Source of the DNA: Actinernus sp. WN-2022 | Lineage: Eukaryota; Cnidaria; Anthozoa; Actiniaria; Actinernidae | Assembly: GCA_030867875.1 (NCBI GenBank) | Contig: JAOWCC010000553.1 | Span: forward strand, 1,141,001 to 1,205,000 | Length of the DNA: 64,000 bases | Direction: 5' to 3' | Shown here: positions 9,498-18,994 of the stretch, piece after piece | Numbering within the stretch: position 1 is the stretch's first letter | Layout of the letters: the number at the start of each line of letters is the position of its first letter | Notes under the pieces: model-generated | What the model was told of the DNA's origin: nothing | The model's input: the letters and a program-made list of their open reading frames with translations, nothing else | The model's database searches: none | Made by a program: the position numbers and the translations under genes

Positions 9498-9498
9498 C

Positions 9499-10827
9499 TT
9501 ACAACTTTTTCACTTCTCGGCTGCTGTTGATTTCGTAGGCGGCGTCAAACTCGCAGTTCACGTACACGGATAGGGTCTCGGCGACGCCTGCTGCAAACTG
9601 AAGCCGGATGCCCACCGTCCCGTACTGTTGTATGTTCATGTGCGAGGCGCTACCACTGCCGTCCGGGGTGAAGTCAAAACACAGGATGGCGTAGCCCTTG
9701 TCCCAATCGGTCCGGGTAATGTCAATCCCATGGTTGGCGCTCATGGCGCCTTGGGACAGGAACAAGGTATTGTAACCGTCCAGGGTTTTCCCAGTCGCAA
9801 ATTCGAGGCGGGAGAAGGGGGTGGGTGTGCCGTCGACCGTGACCGTCGCGCGGGTCATCCCAAACCTTTGGAAATTGAAGGGGTTCTTTTTCAGAGCTCC
9901 CAAACTGTTCGCACTCCCCATCAAGGCAATGCGCATGCGTCGGGGGATGCGTCCGCCCAGGAAATCCGTTTTCTCAAAGGTGGTGTCCCCCAGGGAAATG
10001 GTGAACATCCGTTCTTCTTCGCTGTTGTAAGGGTAGAGGACGGGCTGGGACACGAGTTTCACTTCGACGCTCTTCATGAAGTCCTTGTTGCAGACACTGA
10101 CGCGGCGGAAGAAAGTGACCCGCTTCAGCACGATTTTGGCGGCGGCCGCTTCCGCCGCCGCACTGTCCCCCATGAGGGCGAAGGCGTTGCTGGCGGGGGT
10201 GAGTCGGAATTCTAGGGGCACTCCGTTGAGGAGTAGTTTGTTGGTGAAGGCTGCGTCGATGTAAAACATCCCGGTCAGTTCCACCACGTTGCTGTCCTTG
10301 ACGTAGGCTGCCCGCGTAGTCAACCCTACGTTGTCCCCGGCGATGTCGAAAGCATCCATGGAACCGGCCACGTCTTTGTAGTACAGCCCCGCGGTCAGGT
10401 AGGATTTCTTGGCGTCTGGAGTATAGTTAAGGAGGGTGCTGAGGTAGGCTTTGTAGGGGTAGGTTTTGGTGCTCATGGTCATCCATTCCCCGTTCAAGGC
10501 CATATCTATTTGCGACCAGAGGGAATGAAACCAATTGTTGACGGGTCCCAAGTTCAAATCGGCCGTTAAATTCCCGCCGTTGGCTTTCACGAGGTTGGCC
10601 GTCACCTTGAAGTAACTTCTAGGCAGCACGGTGTAATAGGGACTGGCCGGGAGGTAAAATTCCACGGGCGACCCGGGCAAGAGGGCCGATTTGGGAGCGT
10701 GCTCCGACCAATAGCCTCGTTCTTCAACCGCTTGGGCCAATTCCTTGCCGAAAAAATCCAAATGAGTGTTGTAGCCGCCCAACATGTTGGGCAGGGGCGG
10801 TTTGCCCATGCCTGCGACCGTAGCCAT
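9499..10827 (-). CDS. Major capsid protein, double jelly-roll (F54H12.2-like / hexon) type
   Basis: ATG at 10825-10827 (a TTG-ATG pair is visible; the ATG is used), 442 aa. The N-terminal half has the family signature of this Maverick capsid group: SPVEFYLPAS, then GPVNNWFHSLWSQIDMALNG, then YPYKAYLSTLLNY. Beta-rich, without transmembrane segments, and in the usual position before protease and ATPase. The start overlaps the stop of the upstream basic gene by one base (TGATG). The frame is complete. The similarity is to proteins annotated F54H12.2-like in invertebrates; the hexon assignment comes from family knowledge. Confidence 0.85.
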   Translation of the reverse strand: MATVAGMGKPPLPNMLGGYNTHLDFFGKELAQAVEERGYWSEHAPKSALLPGSPVEFYLPASPYYTVLPRSYFKVTANLVKANGGNLTADLNLGPVNNWFHSLWSQIDMALNGEWMTMSTKTYPYKAYLSTLLNYTPDAKKSYLTAGLYYKDVAGSMDAFDIAGDNVGLTTRAAYVKDSNVVELTGMFYIDAAFTNKLLLNGVPLEFRLTPASNAFALMGDSAAAEAAAAKIVLKRVTFFRRVSVCNKDFMKSVEVKLVSQPVLYPYNSEEERMFTISLGDTTFEKTDFLGGRIPRRMRIALMGSANSLGALKKNPFNFQRFGMTRATVTVDGTPTPFSRLEFATGKTLDGYNTLFLSQGAMSANHGIDITRTDWDKGYAILCFDFTPDGSGSASHMNIQQYGTVGIRLQFAAGVAETLSVYVNCEFDAAYEINSSREVKKL

Positions 10828-11363
10828 CAATAATCAACGTCAAAGATATCTCTCGCAACACGTGCACGCTTGACGGTCGTTGAAGGAATGAGAGGGAGAG
10901 CCTGTTTTTTCTTTCTTTTATTCTTGTTGGCCGCGGGCCGTGCCACGGGCCGTGCCTGCTTCTTCGTCTTTTTCCTTTTAGGCGCCACTCCGGCTATCTT
11001 TTCCAGGCCTTGGATCAACTTTTTACTGGTTTTCTTGCCGAGCACACGGGCCGCCCCTTGACTCGTGTCCTTCACGATTTGCTTCACCACCCTCTTGCCA
11101 AATTTCTTTTCCAGATGAGCGAGAATCTTTTGTCCTCCTTTTTTAGCCACCGCTCCCGCGACGGTACCGGCCAGCGCTTTGCCCGCCATGGCGGCCAAAG
11201 GGGCTAGCGCTAAGGGCAAGAGCCCACCCTTTTGATTCTTGACCGGTCCGTAGCCGCCGAGTTCATTCCAACGGATAGGGATGAGTCCCCCGCCGCCTTG
11301 CTGGTGTTTACAGTTAATACTACTCTGTTCCTCTATCTTAAAAATAATAAATATTCCACGTGA
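10827..11363 (-). CDS. Small basic Gly-Gly virion protein, start unresolved
   Basis: The frame is open from a stop at 11,364-11,366 to TGA 10,827-10,829. A Gly-rich segment (QQGGGGLIPIRWNELGGYG) is followed by KGGLLPLALAPL, an Ala/Gly-rich hydrophobic stretch, a helical basic part (KFGKRVVKQIVKD), then Lys/Arg blocks (KRKKTKKQ, NKNKRKKK). It resembles a protease-processed minor core or membrane-lytic capsid protein. The first ATG (11,189) would discard the Gly-Gly region; no earlier ATG exists in frame. A non-AUG start, an upstream exon or a lost start codon are all possible. The stop overlaps the capsid ATG. Confidence 0.6.
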   Translation of the reverse strand, partial: SRGIFIIFKIEEQSSINCKHQQGGGGLIPIRWNELGGYGPVKNQKGGLLPLALAPLAAMAGKALAGTVAGAVAKKGGQKILAHLEKKFGKRVVKQIVKDTSQGAARVLGKKTSKKLIQGLEKIAGVAPKRKKTKKQARPVARPAANKNKRKKKQALPLIPSTTVKRARVARDIFDVDY

Positions 11364-11438
11364 TTACACCTAGTATTCTACTCTGACTACGGATTTTTAT
11401 TCGGAATGTACTGTTTATCTGATTCAAGTAATCTAAAA

Positions 11439-12102
11439 TCAAAGCATCAACCTATTATTGAAGCGAATAGTTGTACCAAACCTGTACACTGTCCCAAACA
11501 GAAAATTAACTTCACGACCGGTTTCCTCTGCCGTTTCTTGACTTTCTTCCGTTTCTGGCTCAGTTTCCTCCTCACTACTCGAGTCGTACTCTTCTTGTTC
11601 ATGGACTTCATGACACCGTGTTTCTTCGACACCGTTAGGCGCATATACTTCATCAAAGCAAACAGCCTCTCCTGGCTCGACTGATCTCGTGTACACGGTA
11701 ATCAGGAAGTGTCCCAGCTCTTTCCATGGTGGTTTCCTGTCTAACCGTGCGCTGACGTACGCATGAGCCCACTCCCTCATACGCTGCGTGTCTTCTAGAG
11801 CAATTGCTGCGGGGGTAGTGGCTGCATAAGTGGGATTTCAGAAAGTGACATGGCGCCACGTTGCCTTGGGGTCCATTGAGAGACTTGGGTAACTTGGGAA
11901 TCGCATCTCTGTTACCAGCCTCATTTTGCCGTACGAGTAGTAGACATTGGTCAACTAGTGCAGCTGCTTCTTGCAGACTACATAGAGTGTACAGCTGACG
12001 ACGTTTCTCGTGGTTAGAGAAGGCTTTATAAATCGTCCCTACAGCAATCAGAAATTCCGCAGTTCGTTTGTGCACGACAAACGTAGACGACGTGGTCAAA
12101 TT
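11439..12102 (-). pseudogene. Unknown ORF pair, probably one gene broken by a frameshift
   Basis: One frame runs 12,102-11,653 and a second 11,818-11,439. Switching between them near 11,818 gives a continuous coding-like product. The first part is helical and leucine-rich (YTLCSLQEAAALVDQCLLLV); the second (REWAHAYVSARLDRKPPWKEL) ends in a Ser/Glu-rich acidic tail (DSSSEEETEPETEE). No ATG opens the first part; it starts just after an acceptor-like ttctgtag, so it could also be a spliced exon. No family is recognised. It could be the right-hand accessory gene of the viral element or an unrelated host fragment. Confidence 0.4.
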
Positions 12103-12455
12103 CTACAGAAAGACCTATTCGGCTATTTTGGCCAATCCTTCTCTGTTGCCCCGTCACCGCTCCCGGCAAAAACTTCAACATTCAAAATAAATCATCCAAC
12201 TTAAACCGGCATATTCTCAGTTTTATATTCCTTTTATTTAATTTCCGTCCCATGTCATTGTTTTTTTATAATTTTAATTTCAATGAAACAATTTTTTTAA
12301 ATGTAGAAGAAGAGGCTGAACAGGAGCATTTTAATACTAAGTCTATTCGATATTTGCTTTTGGGAGACTCCGCACTAGACAGCGAGCAGTCATTTTCCCT
12401 GCATTCGGACATCGATATGAGTGCGCGAAGTCAAAGTTTAGGACGCGTTTGAGGA

Positions 12456-12491
12456 GGGAGAATGGGGGCGAGAACTCGCCCCCATTCTCCC
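12456..12491. repeat. Perfect 17-bp hairpin, 2-base loop
   Basis: Arm GGGAGAATGGGGGCGAG (12,456-12,472) is followed after AA by its exact complement (12,475-12,491). It is the tip of a longer GC-rich foldback extending with mismatches on both sides, probably the centre of a foldback or MITE element. Confidence 0.8.
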
Positions 12492-14143
12492 TGACTCCGC
12501 TCAATGAAGGACAAAGTAGGGACTTAGGACGCTTTCCATTTACACGAACAGAGTGGTCTGATAGGCCAGTTATCAAATGGAACGCGTCAGTTCTAAGAAC
12601 TGGTTCAGAACAGATTGGCTACTCAGGGAGGAGAACTAACGCATACAATTAGGGACGTAAGAAACCATGATGTCATGAAACAAAATACAATAACTGCACG
12701 TGAAAATGCATGCAGTCGTAAACGATTTGATTATTGTCTGCAAAAACACAACTTGAAAACGTCGAGTTTTACGTCTAAAAAGGGCGGACCTTTCCTTTTG
12801 TACTAAAAGAGCCCTGTCCAAATCGGATGGATAAATGGAAAACGCCTTAAGTAAGAATAAAAATAAATCGAGTGAGTGGGCTTCCTGTGTATGAACTCTC
12901 CCCTTTTGCAACAGGAAGCTCAATTTTCCAATTTTTTCGGATTCTTATTTTACTAGAGATGCTTGGGCGAGTGTATTAAAATGACAACGTACCTTGGTAT
13001 GGCTCGTTTGACAGTTTGCGAAATTCCCCCTTTCACTCACTGTTTCATTTTTCGGACTCGTGTCATGTCGCAGCAAAGACCAAACAAGGATTTACACACT
13101 GAATTAATAATTGACATACAATGTTTTTGTTTTCATTTTGGGTTAGCTTTAGCCGTTTTCTTTCGACTATCCTGTGCACTGCTAGTCATCTTACGTTAGA
13201 GTTAAAGACGTTATAGAGTCGACTTGCATGGAAACTGCACGTGCAGACTGCTGTAAAATCTCAAATCCTATGCTAGATAGTTCCACAACTACGTCTCTAC
13301 AGACCTCTACAATACCCAAAGCAAGGGAGTTTACGAATAGAAATATAACTACGACCGGTACTCACCTGACAGCTTCCTTAACCGCTTTTAAAGTCTTTGT
13401 GGTTCTTGGAAGTTGAGTCCGAAATTTTTCTTTTCGCAGGAAAGAGCTGCCACTCGCACCATTTTCATAAAAAAGGGCAACACGATTTATGATATCCACC
13501 ATATGCCACCTAACTTGTCATCCATAGCTTGTTCATCAGTGGCCATAATTTAATTAAAACGAGGCTCACGAAGCCCCTACCCTGGTTGCCAGAGGTTCTA
13601 AGATTATAGTGCCCGCTCTAAGCAAAATTCAGCGAAAAGACTGCGCAGCGGGCTTTTGGCGCTCCAAGTACGAATCTCTCTTCCATGCCAGACTAATCCC
13701 TTTTGATTGACACCTGAGAAACCAGTGAAATGTTCTTTTGACTAAACCGGTTTTGGCCACGTCGGGATTTATTCTTTTCTCTGATTGACAGATAAAGCGA
13801 ACTGAAGTACGACAAATAAGCAGATCGCGAAAATCCCGAATCCCGCCTCTCGTTGCCTCTATTTCCCGTATCCGCAGCAAAAATCATCTATATCCCGCGT
13901 CCCGTCAAAAGTTGAAATCCCGAAATCCCGCCACATTTTCTTTCATATCCGAATCCCGTAAAACCTATTGTGGACCCTCTCATCAGTGTCTGATTTTCTT
14001 GACGGTTTGGTTTTCCTTTTTTGAGATCTACTCCTTTCTCTCTCGCTATCTTCATCGTCATCGTCACTGTCCAACTTTCTTGAGGCTTTTGTCTTCCTCT
14101 TTTCTTGTGATGACGACTCCCCTTTGAGTCCAGATCTTAACTC
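12492..14143. other. Non-coding stretch with ATCCCG-type short repeats
   Basis: No supported gene. Around 13,835-13,960 the hexamer-like word (a)atcccg recurs many times on the + strand (aaatcccgaatcccg, tatcccgcgtcccgt, aaatcccgaaatcccg), a degenerate short repeat. The remaining short ORFs look like chance. Confidence 0.4.
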
Positions 14144-14666
14144 TTACAGCCGACGTTTGGAAGGACTGTTTAGTGAGGTTCCAGCTTTTGTGGCATCTTT
14201 GCTTATGCAGTAATCTACCAACATATCTTTCATTTTCGACATTGATTTCGTCCGTCTGAATCGATTTGCATCGGCCGTCTCAGATTGTAATGCTTTTGCA
14301 TACTCGTCTGGATTGCGGACCATCGCCCTCGCTACTGCGAAGTGGCAGCTCATCAAATACAAGGCTGAGCTCGTCTATTTTGTCCTCTCCCGACAAGAAG
14401 GTTTCCATACAAGTCACCGCATCCTCTTCTTTGGCCTGCTCTTTGGTTTTATTATTCAGCCTTTAACACGCTTCTAGGAACGGTTTCATCTCTTTGAAGA
14501 TATACTTCAACTTTGTATGATTTACATACTTGGACTTATAGTTTTTAAGAACATCTGCATTTTCTGTCAAGGTCTCGGACATCTCTGACATTGCCACGTT
14601 CGGGCGTTTTAACCATTCGAAGGTGAACTGTTTTACCCAGCTATAGATTTGTGCATCATCCGGCAA
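14144..14666 (-). pseudogene. Broken coding remnant, unknown
   Basis: Two coding-like frames lie head to tail: 14,666-14,463 (e.g. YSWVKQFTFEWLKRPNVAM) and 14,362-14,144 (e.g. FAVARAMVRNPDEYAKALQ). Between them a third frame stays open for about 40 codons (KEEDAVTCMETFLSGEDKIDE). The helical, charged composition suggests one ancestral gene with at least two frameshifts or lost introns. No domain recognised. It lies upstream in coordinates of the helicase relic on the same strand and could belong to the same element. Confidence 0.3.
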
Positions 14667-14869
14667 GGTACTTGCTCTGCCATATGGTCTTATAAAATTA
14701 CGAGTGAATTAGCAGGTGTGTACTTCCTGGCTTCGTAGCCATAGCTGTCTCGGTCTCGTAAAATCTGTTGAATTGACAGTTATTGCTATATCAATATTCA
14801 TTTGCAGTTTCATGTCTCATTTGCTTGCGATATCATGACTCGTTATCAACGATTTGAAAGTGATCAGTT

Positions 14870-15675
14870 TACATTCTGGTCATTAATGTGAGATCTGACA
14901 ACAGCTTCACTCTAGACAGTCCCACATATGCCGTTCCTGGCGGAACGCGTTCGGTGTCAAACCAAACAATAGACTTTCTTAGCGTCTGGCCTTGGCTTTA
15001 CATATTGTGACTGCATAACAAGGTGTAAATGGGAACACGGTTTTCAAACCGTCTTTGGTTTCACATGTGACTTTATGGACAGCTACCAACTTTGTATTCG
15101 GTAATTGCAATAGAACGGTTTCCTTCTCCACCATCCGAACTACTGCAACTTGTCCGTTCACTTACACCCCGACTTTTGTCTCGATTTTGAGTAATCTTCA
15201 CTCGCATGCCTTTTGCAATTGCCATTGGTTCAGAGTCATTGTCACATTGAGCTACTAATAAGGTCTCGATTTCATTGAAGGTTTTCTTAATAACGATATA
15301 ATTTATTTGGTCTGTCGCCTTGCGTGTAACAGTCGGCACAGTGGCTTCTGGTTGACTTTGTATAGCCTGAAACACGTCTTCATCTGATGGGATCGTGTCT
15401 TTCGTCACAACTCTACCCTCCTGAGTTTCATCTAACAACTGCTGTGTCGGTTTCCACCTTATGTGATCAAGAAATGATCCAAACTCGGGATTTGTGTGAG
15501 CCCGCGTCAACCCCCTCGCAACACAAACCATACTCGCACAATGGGTGAAAATATCAGTAATCCTACACCGCTCGAGACATGTATTCTGATTGAACCTATT
15601 ATACTGTAGCTCTATTGTTTTTGTACTGCACGTACTGCTAAAGGTTAGGGTGTTTTGTATTGTTTGGTAAGCCAA
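14870..15675 (-). pseudogene. PIF1-like helicase C-terminal relic
   Basis: The frame starting at 15,675 contains a helicase-like block ending in a motif of type KGMRVKITQNRDK. It continues in another frame at 15,161 (VNGQVAVVRM, FPFTPCYAVTICKA), and a third frame near 15,000-14,880 supplies the GQTLRKS and YVGLSRVKLL motifs. These match the order of motifs in the C-terminal half of PIF1/RecD-type helicases. At least two frameshifts break it and the N-terminal Walker motifs are absent. Helitron-type and other large transposons carry such helicases, so this is probably a transposon relic. Confidence 0.65.
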
Positions 15676-16947
15676 TGCTGTGGCTCATTTCGAGCGGTAT
15701 AGGATGGCCCGAAAATATAGCCTATCAAGCGCTAACCATAAATGTTATTATTATAAATATTTAAAATATTTCATTCAGTCGTAGGCTTGTTGGTCCATAT
15801 GAAGTTCCTTTCGTTGCTGCTTATTTCTTTTTGCCCTGATATGTTCATTAATAAGAAGACACACACAGCACTTTGACTGAAATTATATTTACCTTTGGAA
15901 TTATAACTTATAGATAATATTACTTCCACATTCGACGAAATTGTGTAATGCTTATCAGTCTTGACGTGCTCGTTCCTTGTGCTGCTTCTCGGTACATGCA
16001 ATGTATTATTTGTATGGTCAAAGAACCAGGTAATTCTTTTCGGTTAACATCCGGCATGCAATTTCTCAGCGAGTCTACTAGTTCATGAAACCAAAGTTCC
16101 GCTTCTATGGGCCTTTTCGGTATCACTAGCATACCAACACGTGAATGAACGGCAGAACTTCACCACGGTTTAAATATTCGTCCTTCCAGTAATAATATCT
16201 GTACAAATTATATGTTACATTTTCTTCAAGGTTGATTGGGTTATTGTTGTGTCTCTCAGATGTAAGGCCAAAGGGTTGATTTCCAAAGGTATATTACCAG
16301 TTAATTTGGGTATTTCGAACTGCTGCTACATCCTTGGAAGCATTAATTGATTGCAAAATAAGCTTTCTTTATACAAGAAGATTCTAATAGAAAGGGAAGT
16401 GCTGTGAAGTGAAGTTATTGATTTTTTTGGGCACTTTAAACAACTGGAAAAAAATTCGACAGACAGCAGAGTAGAGAGTTTATTGGTATGTAGTCTTTAG
16501 TACTAAAATAAAGAATACAATAAAATACAGGTTTTTCACAGGTCATGTGACTCCAGTGCAATGACTCTGTGGCACCCTCTTGAAAGACACATGACTGCAA
16601 ACATCAAGCGCAGTGGCATGGTATGACATTATAGTGCAAGTGATACATGGCTTGGTTAACGCAACGTTTATTTAAATTTTCAATAGTTAACACAAAGTTG
16701 ATTCCAATTTTCAAATTGTGTCACGTTTCTTTCTATTCTTTCTATTCTGATCTCTAGTCTGATCTCTAGAATATTTCCTTCCCCTTGACACAACAGGAAT
16801 AAATAATCCTTTGAACATTTTCCCAAAGCATCAGGAAAATTCTGTGATTCATCAGTTTCTATGTCAGTACATATTGATTGGTTGAATGATTCCCTATGCA
16901 AATTGCAATCACAGTTGGTTGTCATTTGTTTTGCAGCAACATTCAGC
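15676..16947. other. Non-coding stretch
   Basis: Only short unconvincing ORFs are present. One at 16,132-15,920 on the minus strand (RPIEAELWFHELVDSLRNCM) has coding-like composition but no recognised family. Nothing else structured was seen. Confidence 0.3.
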
Positions 16948-17199
16948 CATTGGTTGGCGCAATGGCCTTTCATTTGGTTGGCACAATGGCCTCTCGCTTT
17001 GTTGGCACAATGGCCTCCATTATTTGGCTGGCACAATGGCCTCCATTATTTGGCTGGCACAATGGCCTCATTTGGTTGGCACAATGGCCTGTCATTCAGT
17101 TGGCACAACGGCCTCCCATCATTTGGCTGGCACAACGGCATGTCATTTGGTTGGCACAACGGCCTCCCATCATTTGGCTGGCACAACGGCATGTCATTT
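16948..17199. repeat. Minisatellite, unit tttggttggcacaatggcct
   Basis: About ten diverged copies of a unit built on ttggcacaatggcc / ttggcacaacggc, with spacing alternating between roughly 21 and 30 bases. All three + frames stay open across it because the unit has no stop codon, so the long ORFs here are repeat artefacts. Confidence 0.85.
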
Positions 17200-17319
17200 G
17201 CCGTCCAAAGTAAATTGCAAAATTTTCCTGTTATACAAACTCCAAAGTTCCAGATACTTTGGAAAAACGTTTCAATAACTTTTCCCTAAGAAAAAGTGAA
17301 TTTTCAGGTATAGTGATGT

Positions 17320-17527
17320 AACCTTCCTTACCCCTCCAGAAAAATGTAAACGAGGTCGATTAATTTTGACCCCCTCAGAATTGTTTTTATATATCCCCTC
17401 AGAAAAAGTCAATTTTTAGGTATTTAGCGATGTAACCTACCTTAGCTCTCCAGAGAAATCACTCTTTCCATAAATTTCAGAAATTTAGCTAAATTTCTGT
17501 TACCCCCCCCCCCCCCCCCCCCCCCCC
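17320..17527. repeat. Degenerate cccctcagaaa repeat ending in a C run
   Basis: The word cccctcagaaaa (or cccctccagaaa) recurs every 40-60 bases and the tract ends in about 25 consecutive C. A similar array ending in a G run is at 32,590-32,807, so this is probably a dispersed repeat family. Confidence 0.5.
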
Positions 17528-18813
17528 ACCTCCCCCAGAAATATGAGAATCAATGTTGTAGGGACATAAATATTTGCATTTTATTCATTAATAACTAGTA
17601 ATTATATAACTCAAAAATCAATTTATAGCATTATAATTATATAAAATCCTATACAATGAAATGCAGCATAGCCGGACACGAAAACCCTTCTACTAGAAAA
17701 ACCACTTTGTGGAAAAAATCCAGCTGGGAACGTGTACCCCCAACCAATGCAGTGCTGCTCAGCCTTGGGGTTTTAGGCTTAAAAAACACATGCCATGTAT
17801 AACGAAATTTAGCCTTAATTAACACATTAATGGAGAAAACTGTCTGACTGCAAGTTCCACAGCTTCACTGCATGATTTATATTGAAAAAAATTACAAACA
17901 AAGTATAGCTTATTAAAAAACACTAGCTAGGTAAATGTGATATTGCATGTAGGTTATATCTTACAAGACAAATAATGTAATATTATTAACCTTAATATAG
18001 CTTACTAGAAAAACATTAAGTTAATGTGATAATATCATAATCATTTAAGAATTTTTAACCTTAAATATATAAAGCTATATATACAGCCATATACTTATAT
18101 TACAGTTAGCACTTTTATACCCGGTAAAGTCATCCTTCATCAGTATTTTTTATATAAAGAATACTATAATGAAGGTGAATCTTTATATAAAGATTTACCT
18201 TCATTAGTATGCTTTATATAAAGACTCAATCCCAATTAAATAATTTATATAGAGTACTTATAGTGAGTGGAAGATCTCACAACAGATCACTGCAGACCTC
18301 CCAAATGTGGTTCGTATAGAAACTTTAGCCTTGGTTGATACACTAGCTCTGTCTTACAAGCTAGTATGGGACAGTATTTTGGGTATATATTTTGGATATA
18401 TAATATATATATGCAGGTATATATAGCCGAATGATCAGTTAAGATTTACCTTATAAATATCTTAATTTATACATATAAGCTACATGCATGTAATAGAACC
18501 TGAAATTTAACATTACTTTAAAATTAATCTTGTTAGCTGTTTGGATTTAGCATGCAGCCATAACAAAACTGAAGAACATGAATTAATTATTCATTATAAT
18601 ACATTTAAATGCATAATACACAGTAGTTAAAGTCCAAATAATTATACTAAATCATGTTTTAGCCAGTGGTTTAGAAGTTGACATTGTATAATTTTTTTAG
18701 TAATTTGATAAGTTAAATGTCCTTTTTGAAATATATAATTTGTTTTTGCAATATAAATTGTTTTCAAATTATAAATTGTATTAAATATTATTGCATGCAT
18801 ATATATAATGAAA
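17528..18813. other. AT-rich non-coding stretch
   Basis: No gene seen. Near 18,140-18,215 a short stretch with tttatataaaga is repeated in both orientations (acctTCATtagt... and its complement), a weak foldback. Confidence 0.4.
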
Positions 18814-18956
18814 AGGATATACACTTGATCACAAAAACTCTGTGACTAAAAGAATATATATATATCTACTGTATTCATGGGCAAGAACAATAGAGAACAA
18901 AAGACATATATATATATTTTTAGTCGCAGAGTTTTTGTGATCTAGTGTATATATCC
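18814..18956. mobile_element. MITE-like inverted repeat
   Basis: The left arm (18,814-18,850, ggatatacacttgatcacaa...) and right arm (18,918-18,956) are inverted copies about 37 bases long with few mismatches, separated by AT-rich sequence. The gene to the right ends 39 bases further on. Confidence 0.65.
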
Positions 18957-18994
18957 TGTATATGTTTAATGTATATATAGACTAATTACGTTGT

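Larger units (their letters stand above)
1870..11363. mobile_element. Integrated Maverick/Polinton- or adintovirus-like DNA virus
   Basis: Seen: a protein-primed type family B DNA polymerase on the + strand faces a compact minus-strand block containing capsid, protease, packaging ATPase and basic core-like proteins. Base composition is visibly more GC-rich than either flank. This gene set defines Maverick/Polinton elements and adintoviruses. Not seen: the retrovirus-like integrase usual in Mavericks, a penton or minor capsid gene, or terminal inverted repeats. The boundaries given are the outermost viral-looking reading frames, not proven ends. The right end may extend through the unknown ORF at 11,439-12,102. 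The copy is nearly intact, so insertion is probably recent, or the sequence has been under selection. Confidence 0.85.

Noticed and set aside
9628..10215. 195-codon + strand ORF inside the capsid gene
   Set aside because: Antisense shadow; low complexity and no start context, whereas the minus frame has a clear capsid signature.
1..12102. Terminal inverted repeats for the provirus
   Set aside because: I compared the flanks of 1-1870 with 11,360-13,000 by eye and found no convincing long match; short similarities were AT-rich noise.
16861..17289. Possible membrane protein from Trp/Ala-rich ORFs
   Set aside because: Produced by the ttggcacaatggcc minisatellite in all three frames.
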